36,248 nucleotides of DNA, from assembly GCA_038731975.1 (NCBI GenBank), contig JAVYQJ010000012.1, positions 1 to 36,248 of the forward strand. The letters run 5' to 3'. The notes under the pieces are model-generated. The model was given only the letters and a program-made list of their open reading frames with translations, did not search any database and had not been told where the DNA came from. The DNA comes from Thermofilaceae archaeon. Lineage in GTDB: Archaea > Thermoproteota > Thermoprotei > Thermofilales > Thermofilaceae. Numbering within the stretch: the stretch's first letter is position 1; the number at the start of each line of letters is the position of its first letter. Shown in pieces: positions 7,627 through 16,042 of this stretch. The translations under genes and the position numbers were made by a program.

Positions 7627-10600
7627 ATGAGTGAGGAGCTTTTCAAGCTTAAGATCGCCGCGCTGCTCCACGATCCTCCGGAAAAGCCCTGGCTGCTGCT
7701 GAGCATGGAGCCGCACGAGGAGGCGGCGCTCGAGTACGTGAGGGAGCTAGCCGGCTTCGGGGATATTCCGAGAGAGGTCAGGGAGGCTGATAGGCTGGCT
7801 TCGAGCATCGACAGGTACGTCCTCTCGATCATAATGGGCGACAGGTACGTCCGGGGGTTCATGCCCTGCAGGAAGCTAGTCCTGAAGAACCCGATCAACC
7901 CGCTCTTCCAAGTGGAGCTGCCAGAAAAGCTGCCCGCGGAGCAGGTTAAGGGATTCAGGAAGAGGCTCTTCGATGCCTTAAGCAAGGTTGCGGATGCGAA
8001 GTTGAGGTACCTGCTGCTCTACGCGCTCTACGAGGTTCTCTGGATCGACCAGGACCTACCTGTAGGGCCGGCGGAGACGAGGGTCCCCACCCACACGGTG
8101 TTCGACCACAACTACGCCACTGCCGCGGCCCTCAACTGGATGGTGAGCGACGCCAGGAAGGGTCTTCTCGTGGGGCTCGACGTGGCCGGCGTGCAGGCCT
8201 TCGTGGCGTCGAGCAGGAAGCTTAGGGACGCGTGGGTGTCCAGCTACCTCGTCTCGGCGCTGGTCTGGTACACCATCCTCCCGCTAGTGGAGCAGCTGGG
8301 GCCCGACGTCGTGGTGACCCCCTCGCTCAGGCTCAACCCGTTCTTCCTGCACTGGCTCTCCCACAAGGTGCGTAGCTGTCCGAAGGAGGAGCTTCCACCC
8401 AGCTTACCTAACGAGCTGGATAAGGCGACGAAGTACGCGTACATGGGGGATGAGTACCTGCTGGAACTGTACAAGGGCTTTTGCGTCCCACCGTACGCTT
8501 GCGTGCCCGAGAGGGCGACGCTCATCCTCCCGCCCGCGGAGAGGCTCAGGGGCATCCTCGGGGATGATGTAGCTTCAGCTCTCGAAAGCAGGTTTAGGCA
8601 GGGCTGGCGCAGCCTTTGGCAGGCGATCCGCGCGTACGCGGAGGAGAGAGCGAAGGACGAAGAGGGGGAGCTTGTTTGGAAGTTCATCGCTAGGGTCTTC
8701 AGCTACTACGATTGCGAGTACGGGAGGACCCTGTTCCACGAGGTGCCGCCGCTCCTCCTCAGGGTGGAGGTGGTCGAGGTTGAGCTGGAGGGGCAAGAGT
8801 ACTGGCGTAGCTACAGCGAAAAGTACAACGAGCTGGCTTCGAGGCTCGCTCAGCGCAAGTACAAGAGGGTCGAACCTGAAGCTGAGCTGCAGGTTGGCCA
8901 GCTCACGGAAGCGGCCTTCGCTAGGGGCGTAGGCTTCCCTCGCCGCTCGCCCAGGGGCTTCGAGTACTGCACCTCCTGTGGAAGGCTGCCGGCCCTCCTC
9001 GTGCTACCCTCGGGGGAGGGCGAACGCCCCGAAGAGGAGGAGTACGGCTTCTACGTGTACGGTGCCATGGCGAAGGGCTGGGAGAGCACCGAAATCGAGG
9101 CACGGTGGAGAAGGATTAGAGATGCTGCGGCTCACGGAGAGAAAGAGCCGGAGCTCGATAGCTTCACCCAATGGCTGGAGAACTACAAAGTTAAGATTGA
9201 TCTTCGGGGCCTCAAGACGATCTTCGCCCCCGGAGAGAGGCTCTGCGCCTGGTGCTTCGCGAAGAGGGTCCTCAGCCTCGAGCCACGACTACTCAACGTA
9301 CTACTCTTAGGCAAGGATGAGGAATACGCTAGACGGCTCGCCAAGGAACCCCGGACACCTCAGATAGCTCGCTTCGGCTTCCCATCCACACCCGACGTGG
9401 CCTCACTTCGGCTTAGGCAGAGGCTCGTCGAGAGCGTAAGTAAGGGGGTTCTCCCAGCGCAGAGGCTCCAAGATCAGCTGGAAGTTTGCTTCCCCCTGTT
9501 CCTCGAAGTTCTCAAAGCAGCTGCGAGTGAGGCCAGGCCCTGGCTCGCCGAAAGGAAGCTGGAGAGGAAGATCAGGGAGTTGAAGCTGAGTAAGGATCTG
9601 GAGATCCTGCTGCTCGTGCTCCTTAAGGCGGACGCCGAAACGCTCTGGCTCTCCAGCGACAAGGAGTTGAGGACCGGCTGGAGCTCGCTCATACGCGAGT
9701 GGGGTCTCGCTGGCTACCTGTGGAGCTACTACGGCATCGTTCGGGCCGACGGCGACAACATCGGTAAGCTGCTCGTAGGCGACGTTTCGGCGCTGTACGG
9801 CCTGGAGGACGAGCCTGCGAGACTGAGAACCTTGCTCGCAAGCATCTTGAGGGCTGCTGGATCTTGCGAGTTCGAGAAGCTGCTTGCCGCGCTACTGGAG
9901 GAAGATGAGGAGAGGTGGCAGGCTGCATTGGAACAGTGGTCGGTGCTCCTCTCGGAGGAGCTGAACGAGAGCGAAAATGAGGTTAGAAGGCGGCTGACCA
10001 GCGCCAGGCAGGTGGTAGAGGGAATTCGGCGCAAGTGCAAGATTCCCGTGAGCATATCCTACCACTTCTCGATCAGCAGCGCCCTATCTAGAATTGCAAT
10101 CCTCGAAGCGGTGGCGATCTCGAGGCTGGGGGGCTTCATCGTCTATGCCGGCGGAGACGATTTGATGGCGTTCGCCCCAGTCGACTCTCTGGCAAGGCTA
10201 GTCTACGTTAGCAGGCGCATCTTCGCGGGAGCCCCCCTCGATAAGTGCTGCGTCGAGACGACGCCTGACGGTGAAGTGCGAGCTTCTACGGCGGGAGAGC
10301 AGCACGAGTCTGAGCAGCCGTGCTTGACCAGCAGTGGAATACGAGTTTCGCCGGAAAAAGGCTTTATCAGGGTGAATAACGCCTGGCTGCCAGCCCTGCC
10401 ATGCGTCGGTAGGAGCTACTGCGCGCTGCTAACTCACTACCTTTACCCGCTGCACCTGGCGCTCAATCGCGCGGGCTCAGCTCTTGAAGATGCGAAAAGC
10501 AGGGTTCGCACTCGCGTGTATGGAAAAATTCAGGAGGTACTCGTGAAGGACACTGCCGCTTTCGTCTACGTGCCGAGAGGGGGCGTGGAACTCTCCTTCG

Positions 10601-11058
10601 TTCCGCTGACGCTGAACAGGGGCTTCCACGTCGCGGAGGGGAGCGTTAGTGCTGAAGACTACCTGTGCGAGGTATCCCTGACCGCCAAGGCCGTTGACGG
10701 CCTGCTCCGCTCGGTATCCCCGCTTCTCGGCGAGCAGCTGTACTCCACCAGCCTCCTCTACGACGTGGAGAGCGTGAACAACAACCTCGTGGAAGCCGCT
10801 AGGCGCCACGTGGAGCTTGTTGGAACGCTGATGGACTTCGTCCTTAAGAGGAACTTGGCGCGTGGGAGGGAGAGAAGAGAGGCAGGAAGGATCAGGTGGA
10901 ATGAACTCTCGGAGCTCATCTGCGAGCTGGATAAGCATGAGAGCATGAAGTTCAGGACTAGCGTAGTGGAGGCGGAGACGGGAGGGAGAGAGGAAGCTGC
11001 GCACATTTTCACGGCTATCGTTCGCTCCGCGAGGAATCTGAGGGGTGGGATGCGGTGA
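7627..11058 (+). CDS. cmr2: Cmr2 / Cas10, large subunit of the type III-B complex (HD nuclease plus cyclase)
   Basis: Cas10 senses target RNA binding and then cuts DNA with its HD domain and makes cyclic oligoadenylate with its Palm domains. In this 1143-residue protein the HD motif AALLHDPPEKPW (His15-Asp16) opens the chain, with ADRLASSIDRYV following. Zinc-type pairs CTSC (Cys448/451) and CAWC (Cys540/543) lie in the middle. The first Palm-type motif VRADGDNIGKL (Asp708, Asp710) and the active cyclase motif YAGGDDLMAF (Gly842-Asp845) are both intact. The N-terminal Palm is degenerate, as usual. Both activities are therefore predicted to be functional. It overlaps cmr3 by GTGA. High GC, unlike cmr5 and cmr1. 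Confidence 0.96.
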   Translation: MSEELFKLKIAALLHDPPEKPWLLLSMEPHEEAALEYVRELAGFGDIPREVREADRLASSIDRYVLSIIMGDRYVRGFMPCRKLVLKNPINPLFQVELPEKLPAEQVKGFRKRLFDALSKVADAKLRYLLLYALYEVLWIDQDLPVGPAETRVPTHTVFDHNYATAAALNWMVSDARKGLLVGLDVAGVQAFVASSRKLRDAWVSSYLVSALVWYTILPLVEQLGPDVVVTPSLRLNPFFLHWLSHKVRSCPKEELPPSLPNELDKATKYAYMGDEYLLELYKGFCVPPYACVPERATLILPPAERLRGILGDDVASALESRFRQGWRSLWQAIRAYAEERAKDEEGELVWKFIARVFSYYDCEYGRTLFHEVPPLLLRVEVVEVELEGQEYWRSYSEKYNELASRLAQRKYKRVEPEAELQVGQLTEAAFARGVGFPRRSPRGFEYCTSCGRLPALLVLPSGEGERPEEEEYGFYVYGAMAKGWESTEIEARWRRIRDAAAHGEKEPELDSFTQWLENYKVKIDLRGLKTIFAPGERLCAWCFAKRVLSLEPRLLNVLLLGKDEEYARRLAKEPRTPQIARFGFPSTPDVASLRLRQRLVESVSKGVLPAQRLQDQLEVCFPLFLEVLKAAASEARPWLAERKLERKIRELKLSKDLEILLLVLLKADAETLWLSSDKELRTGWSSLIREWGLAGYLWSYYGIVRADGDNIGKLLVGDVSALYGLEDEPARLRTLLASILRAAGSCEFEKLLAALLEEDEERWQAALEQWSVLLSEELNESENEVRRRLTSARQVVEGIRRKCKIPVSISYHFSISSALSRIAILEAVAISRLGGFIVYAGGDDLMAFAPVDSLARLVYVSRRIFAGAPLDKCCVETTPDGEVRASTAGEQHESEQPCLTSSGIRVSPEKGFIRVNNAWLPALPCVGRSYCALLTHYLYPLHLALNRAGSALEDAKSRVRTRVYGKIQEVLVKDTAAFVYVPRGGVELSFVPLTLNRGFHVAEGSVSAEDYLCEVSLTAKAVDGLLRSVSPLLGEQLYSTSLLYDVESVNNNLVEAARRHVELVGTLMDFVLKRNLARGRERREAGRIRWNELSELICELDKHESMKFRTSVVEAETGGREEAAHIFTAIVRSARNLRGGMR

Positions 11059-12092
11059 GCGGGGTCTCAGTCTACCAGGTTAGGGTAAAGCCGCTGGAGC
11101 CGCTCATGCTGAGGGGTCCCGGCGAGTTTGACCCCTCGGCTCGCGGGGTGAGCGCGTCCGCCGTCTCGCAGGCATTCCTCGCCCCCAGCACCGTCGCTGG
11201 GCTCTTAACGTCCCTCCTCCTACAGCAGCCGGTGAAGCCAGTTTCAAGCTGGATGTGCTACGTGGAGAGAATGCTCAATCTGCTCAACGGGCTGGGCATC
11301 CGATGGATCCGCGGCCCCTACCTGGTCCGCGACTCCACCCCCTACGTTCCGATCAGGGTGGGTGGCGACTTCTTCTTCATCGATCTGAAGCAGCTCGCCT
11401 GCCACTTCAGGCAAGAGCTCGCCAAGATCGAGAGGGGGGATCTCGAGGACTTCATGAATAGATTGCGGCAGGAGCAAAACCGCGCAGAGCCCCGCCTGCA
11501 GGAGCGGGTGGGGATAGCCTTAACCGCTCGAGAAGGGTTGAAAGCCGCGAGGGAGGGCTTCCTCTACACTGCAAGCTACGTCTCGGTCCACTGCGATTAC
11601 ATAGCCGTCGAGGTCGGCTTGGACAGCGCAAGAGCGCCCAATCTGCTGGTCCGGCTCGACGGGGCTGCGGCAGCGGTAGGCGGTGAAAGTAGGATCGCCA
11701 GGCTCGAGGTACGGAGTGTTGACGAAGGCGTTGTAAAGCCTATCGCTAGCGCGGGGTTCAAGGAGGGCTACGCGGTGCTCCTCTCGCCGCTCATTCTTCC
11801 TAGCCCGCTGAGAATCAAGAGAGAGGGTGGAAGGGTTAGCGTGGAAGTGGACGGTGGGTGCCTCTTAGAACTGGTCACCGGCGCTGCAGGCCTCAGGGGG
11901 TTAGGCTTCAGCATTGCTGAGAGGTCGAGGAAGCCGATGTACCCGGCGATACTCGAGGGATCGATCATCAGGCTCTGCGAGGGTCAATGCTACACGAAGG
12001 ACATGGGCCCCTACGCGAACGTACCGAAGAGGACGTCACTCATCGAGCTGCTGGGGAGGACGGGCTACGGGAGCCTCATCGAGCTTGGGTGA
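11055..12092 (+). CDS. cmr3: Cmr3 (Cas5 group, binds the crRNA 5' handle)
   Basis: Cmr3 is the Cas5-like subunit that pairs with Cas10 at the foot of the Cmr complex and holds the crRNA 5' handle. The N-terminus VRVKPLEPLMLRGPGEFD followed by FLAPSTVAGLLTSLLL is the family signature (plepl..rg...f......s..pp.t..Gal.s.l). The mid region KAAREGFLYTASYVSV and the C-terminal segment around KPMYPAILEGSII also match. At 345 residues the length is normal. The start is GTG 11055, overlapping the cmr2 stop as GTGA, and the stop TGA 12090-12092 overlaps the GTG start of the decayed csx1 in the same way. Confidence 0.92.
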   Translation: MSGVSVYQVRVKPLEPLMLRGPGEFDPSARGVSASAVSQAFLAPSTVAGLLTSLLLQQPVKPVSSWMCYVERMLNLLNGLGIRWIRGPYLVRDSTPYVPIRVGGDFFFIDLKQLACHFRQELAKIERGDLEDFMNRLRQEQNRAEPRLQERVGIALTAREGLKAAREGFLYTASYVSVHCDYIAVEVGLDSARAPNLLVRLDGAAAAVGGESRIARLEVRSVDEGVVKPIASAGFKEGYAVLLSPLILPSPLRIKREGGRVSVEVDGGCLLELVTGAAGLRGLGFSIAERSRKPMYPAILEGSIIRLCEGQCYTKDMGPYANVPKRTSLIELLGRTGYGSLIELG

Positions 12093-13784
12093 GCGCCCCT
12101 CGGGGCGAGGCTGGCTCGTCAGCGACGCCGGTATTCGCGGCAGCCGGTGACGTCCACGACCTTGACAAGTGCGAGTACCTCACGGATGCCAGCGCATGCC
12201 GGGGGGTGGAGCAGTACGAGACGTTTTCTCCGTAGAAGCTCTAGCACGTTGCTACCCTGCGAAGCTCGTGAAAATCTTCGTTCAGGATTCCCTCCTCCTG
12301 AACAGGCTGCTTCAAGGTGATCAACGTTTGATAAACGAGCTTTTCCCGAGGAGGGTACTACGCAGAACCGACTCAGCAGACCATCTCGTGCGCGGCTCCT
12401 GGATATATTCGTACTACGAGGGTTCTCTCTCGAAAGAGGATCGGGATAGAGTCGATGAAGCGCGCAGATGCCTCGAGGAGTTCTGCCGTCAGTTCAAGTG
12501 CGAGGTCACTACGCTGCCGGGGATAGCATCTGGGAGGAGAGACAGCTACGTTTACACGTGGAGGGGTGGAAGGGGGAACTTCTACAGGGCGCTCCTCGCG
12601 GGTGTCGTGGGCTACACGCTCAAGGCCTTGTGCGAGCACGCGGGGGAGGGTTCGATCGATGTCATCGTCGATACCACGCACGGCATCAAATACTTCGCCC
12701 ACGCGCTTAGAGAGGGCGTGTCGCTGGCTTGCTCGCTGTACTCGCTGAAGCGGGCCCTGCAACCCCCACAATCACACTCTCTCACTATAACTCCGACCCC
12801 TTGTCGATAAGGGGCTTCAAGAGGGAAGGCGTGTCTGTCAGAATCAACGGGATCGCCGAAGAGAAGATCCGCGCGGTGGTGGTTTCACGCCTCAAGGAGT
12901 TCCTCGAGATCTGCGCCACGAGCTTCGGCTCGCTCGAGAGAGCTGCTGAGAGCCTAGCCGGGCACTGGAGCAGAGGTGGCTGCACCGCGGACGAGCAGCT
13001 CAAGGGGCCAGCGTCCCGCCTAACGCTGGTCAGGGGGGTCCCATTGGCCCCTCACCCCAGCCCTCCACACCAGGACCCCAGCGCTGGACGAAATCCTGGG
13101 GAGGCTTGAGGAGGTTAAAAGGTGGAAACAGATGGGGAGGGACGAGAGCGCAGGGGAACCGGGTGGGGCCTCGTAGTGCGCGGGTTAACGTGCGGGTGGG
13201 GCGATGATGAGGGGGTCAGCTCCTTCGTTGAGGTTCTCCTGGTTTGTCAGATCGTTCGCGCGCTCAGTGAGACGGCTGAGCAGCTTAAAGCGAGCCCCGA
13301 GCTGTACAGCTTTCTCGCGGAGCACTTGAAGGAGTACAGCGGCGTGATGGAGAGCGGAGTACGGGAGATAACCGCTAAGCTCGAGCAGGGGGAGAGCAGA
13401 ACACCTGCTCTCGATCTGGATCGGATGAGGATCGTAGCGAAGCACGTACACCCGATTGACACCGCCAGCCCGATCGACTACGAGATCAGGAAAGCGTGAA
13501 CCCAGCTTGAAAGAATCCGCAGCAGTAGGCCCGAATCCGGCAGCCGTGCTCAGAGGCCCGGCAAGAGGAGGCATCTGAAGCGCTGAGGAGGGGGTATGAA
13601 GCTTACAATCCCTCTACTCGAGGCGGGCCTCGACGAAGGGAACTTCTACGCCGGTTTAGCGAGCGGCTTTCATCGCAGCCCTGATCGAAGGGGGAGGCTG
13701 GCCGCCAACCCCTACGACTACGCCAGTCATGCGATTAGCCAAGAGCACCACAGCGACCAAACAGCAGCTCCCGCGAAGCTATAA
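12089..13784 (+). pseudogene. csx1: Decayed csx1 (CARF-HEPN cyclic-oligoadenylate-activated ribonuclease)
   Basis: Csx1 is normally activated by cyclic oligoadenylate through its CARF domain and cuts RNA with its HEPN domain. Here the family order is recognisable but spread over several frames. A first piece starts at GTG 12089, overlapping the cmr3 stop, and contains VFAAAGDVHDLDKCEYL, the CARF beginning. A second frame from about 12226 to 12770 carries VEALARCYPAKLVKIFVQDSLL and the CARF motif VIVDTTHGIKYFAHAL. A third frame from about 12770 has LSHYNSDPLSIRG and runs to TGA 13107-13109, with another stop just after and a helical continuation to 13499. A final piece near 13600-13680 reads GLDEGNFYAGLASGFH, which resembles the HEPN motif RNFYAHAGF with both the Arg and the His missing. 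Two or more frameshifts, in-frame stops and lost catalytic residues argue for real decay. A new function for the fragments cannot be excluded. Confidence 0.78.
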
Positions 13785-14022
13785 GCGGCCACCAACTCGC
13801 CACCCCCCACCCAATGTCAAACCAACATCCCCCAGAACGCCGAAACCCTACCTCAAGACCACACCTTAACATCCCCGCATAGGAAAGCACACTTCAAACC
13901 CGATCCCCCCGCTTGAAGCACCCGTTACAGCCAACCGCGAAACCACTCCTCAAGACCACAACCCCACCATACCGCTAACATCCACGTCCCAAACAAAGCA
14001 GCATACCCTCCTGCCTCCCACT
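13785..14022. other. Strongly C/A-rich, G-poor interval distal to the CRISPR array
   Basis: The plus strand here is almost all C and A with few G. It holds an imperfect direct repeat: a block beginning CGAAACCCTACCTCAAGACC at 13841 recurs at 13938 as CGAAACCACTCCTCAAGACC, both followed by CACA and later by TAACATCC. Because the array is transcribed on the minus strand, this segment lies downstream of the last repeat and would appear as G/U-rich RNA. No coding gene is seen. Confidence 0.55.
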
Positions 14023-15115
14023 CTTTCAATTCTTTCCCAGCTGCTTCGCACAAGGACTACCTTTGCTACAAAAAGGAGTTCTTGAACTTTCAATTCTTTC
14101 CCAGCTGCTTCTACCTAGCTATGGCGAGCGTGCTCTGGAAGATCGCCCGCTTTCAATTCTTTCCTAGCTGCTTCGAAGAGTTACTAAATTCCTTCATTCT
14201 AAGCATTGGGGACCCCTTTCAATTCTTTCCTAGCTGCTTCGCATTCACCGCCGCAGGGCGGGAGAAGACGTGCCTGCTCAACTTTCAATTCTTTCCCAGC
14301 TGCTTCGTGCACGCTGATGAAGGTGGACTACGAGAGCAAGACCGTCCTTTCAATTCTTTCCTAGCTGCCTCTTAAAGGATTTACTTGCTCTCGCCCGTCG
14401 CCAGGGAGTGACTTTCAATTCTTTCCTAGCTGTTTTCTGCCGTCGTCGATCTTGGACGGGGGGAGCTGCGGATCCCCTGTGTCTTTCAATTCTTTCCTAG
14501 CTGCTTCAGGAGGAGGCGGCGCGGATGGGCCGCATCTTTGTCGACCTCCGGGGCTTTCAATTCTTTCCTAGTTGCTTCACGGAGATAAAATTCCCCCTGT
14601 CTAAGGGGATTATCGCAGCGTCTTTCAATTCTTTCCTAGTTGCTTCAATTAAAGGCATGGCTGCGGGAGCACCCTAAAGCGCTAGCCTTTCAATTCTTTC
14701 CTAGCTGCTTCCTAACGCATTGAGCTATACAGAGCTCGTCGAAAGGGGAAGGACTTTCAATTCTTTCCTAGCTGCTTCTTGCGGAAGACGCTGCCCTATG
14801 GGGTTTAACAACGTTCATCGCCTTTCAATTCTTTCCCAGCTGTTTCCCCCCTCCCGGCTGGGAGGGGGTACTGCTGCTGAGGGCGCGCTTTCAATTCTTT
14901 CCCAGCTGCTCCCTAAAGAGGGTCGGTGTAGCCGACCCAACCAGAGCAGCTATCGATTTGCCAATGCTCTTTCAATTCTTTCCTAGCTGCTTCAGGAGTC
15001 TAGCTTTGGGGGGTACGCCCCCCAGTGGATTTACGCTGCGTTCTTTCAATTCTTTCCCAGCTAGCCGTTCGAGCTTGCCGTCAGCGCCCTCTTTCAATTC
15101 TTTCCTAGCTGCTTC
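14023..15115 (-). CRISPR. CRISPR array, 17 repeats of 25 nt and 16 spacers, transcribed on the minus strand
   Basis: Repeats start at 14023, 14087, 14150, 14216, 14282, 14347, 14412, 14483, 14554, 14622, 14687, 14754, 14822, 14888, 14969, 15043 and 15091. On the plus strand each begins with the invariant CTTTCAATTCTTTC and ends with a variable part, consensus CTAGCTGCTTC. The reverse complement therefore ends in ATTGAAAG, the classical 5' handle of archaeal crRNAs, which fixes transcription from right to left. Spacers are 38-46 nt for the first thirteen, then 56, 49 and 23 nt. Repeat 16 is damaged (its last part is CAGCTAGCCG) and the spacer next to it is short. Repeats 6, 7, 9, 10, 13 and 14 carry point changes, all in the variable half. 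cas6 lies about 0.9 kb to the right, and the two type III operons flank the locus. Confidence 0.97.
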
Positions 15116-15165
15116 CGTGGGGGTTTTTCGTGTGGTGGTTTTTAAGGTTTGTCTTCTTGAATTTC
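15116..15165 (-). promoter_or_regulatory. CRISPR leader with TATA element next to the first repeat
   Basis: Read on the minus strand, the sequence before the right-hand repeat contains CTTAAAAA (15139-15146) about 27 nt before the first repeat base (15115). This is the archaeal TATA-to-start-site distance, so transcription would start at about the leader-repeat junction. The segment is richer in A/T than its surroundings, as is usual for leaders. How far the leader extends to the right cannot be told. Confidence 0.6.
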
Positions 15166-16042
15166 GAGCATTGTTTTCCGCTGGGTGCGGCGTTCAGCGC
15201 GCATCTGTGGATTCGGGGAAAGGGAATCTAGTTCCCCGGGTTAATCGGGGAATAGAAGTACTTTCCGCGGAAAAACCGTTCACCTTAAATCCAACTTCAA
15301 AAAAGGGGAGCGGGCTTCCCGCGGGTTGGCGGGTAAGGTTTACACGCTTTTCCACGCTTTCCTCTGTATGCGTAGCTTCGTGTTTACGCTGGGTTTCACG
15401 AGGACTTTATTCTTCGAAGGCTTTCGAGGAAGGCTGCTCAACCATGTGAAAAGGTTCCCGTGTTGACGGCGAGCCCAGTGATGGGTTGGGAGCGCTTTCA
15501 ACCCGCTAGTGGAGCAGTATGGAAGGCTGGGGCTTAGCGCGCCAGGGCTGGCGGCGCTCGACTCGACGGATGAGGCTCGAGCACTGGCTATGCCGATTCG
15601 ACGAGTTTAAGGGCTTTCCACCAGCCTCCACCCCCGGTCCGGGGGCGCACCGGGGGTGCACGCTTGTCCCCACTCTAAGCCTATCGTCACCGCAAGAACC
15701 TCAGAGTATCGAATGTGCAGCGAGCGTCTCAGCCGCTTTTCACGTCTCAAACGCGCGGGAATTCAACCCTCTACTTTGAGAGTGCATTGGGGGAATCGAC
15801 TTACCCAAGCACTTTTCCAGCAGAGTGCGTCCCTCAACGCGGGGTAGGAGACCTAGATTGGAGTGCAAGCTTACAACACACGAATCTGTGAAAATCGAAA
15901 ACGCGGGCCTGCGCAGCATCAGATGCGGCTAGATCTAAGGTCGCCGACATCGCGCCTATATTGTGTTGACTGTAACCTTTGTCTTCTCCGGCTTGGTTTT
16001 TGTGTTCTTGTATGCTGTTTCGCCGGTGTTGGTGGTTGTTGT
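15166..16042. other. Non-coding interval between CRISPR leader and cas6
   Basis: No supported gene is seen in about 880 nt. Open frames here lack family signatures and plausible starts. The clearest structure is a perfect 10-bp inverted repeat at 15629-15658, listed separately. Short purine-rich and pyrimidine-rich stretches occur near 15290-15310. Confidence 0.45.
15629..15658. repeat. Perfect 10-bp inverted repeat (GC-rich hairpin)
   Basis: CACCCCCGGT at 15629-15638 and ACCGGGGGTG at 15649-15658 are perfect reverse complements, separated by a 10-nt loop that is itself G-rich. It could form a very stable RNA or DNA hairpin on either strand. There is no U-tract after it on either strand, so a simple intrinsic terminator is not clearly supported. 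Confidence 0.7.

Noticed and set aside
14023-15115. Array transcribed on the plus strand with leader at the left
   Set aside because: The handle-type end ATTGAAAG is on the minus strand and a TATA-like element lies 27 nt from the right-hand repeat; the left flank has no comparable promoter.
14082-15449. Several overlapping plus-strand open frames within the CRISPR array, with repeated FQFFPSCF peptides
   Set aside because: The peptide repeats are only translations of the 25-nt CRISPR repeats; the locus is a clear array transcribed on the other strand.
15491-15502. CGCTTTCAACCC resembling the start of a CRISPR repeat right of the array
   Set aside because: Matches only about seven bases of the repeat core, with no second copy at repeat spacing.
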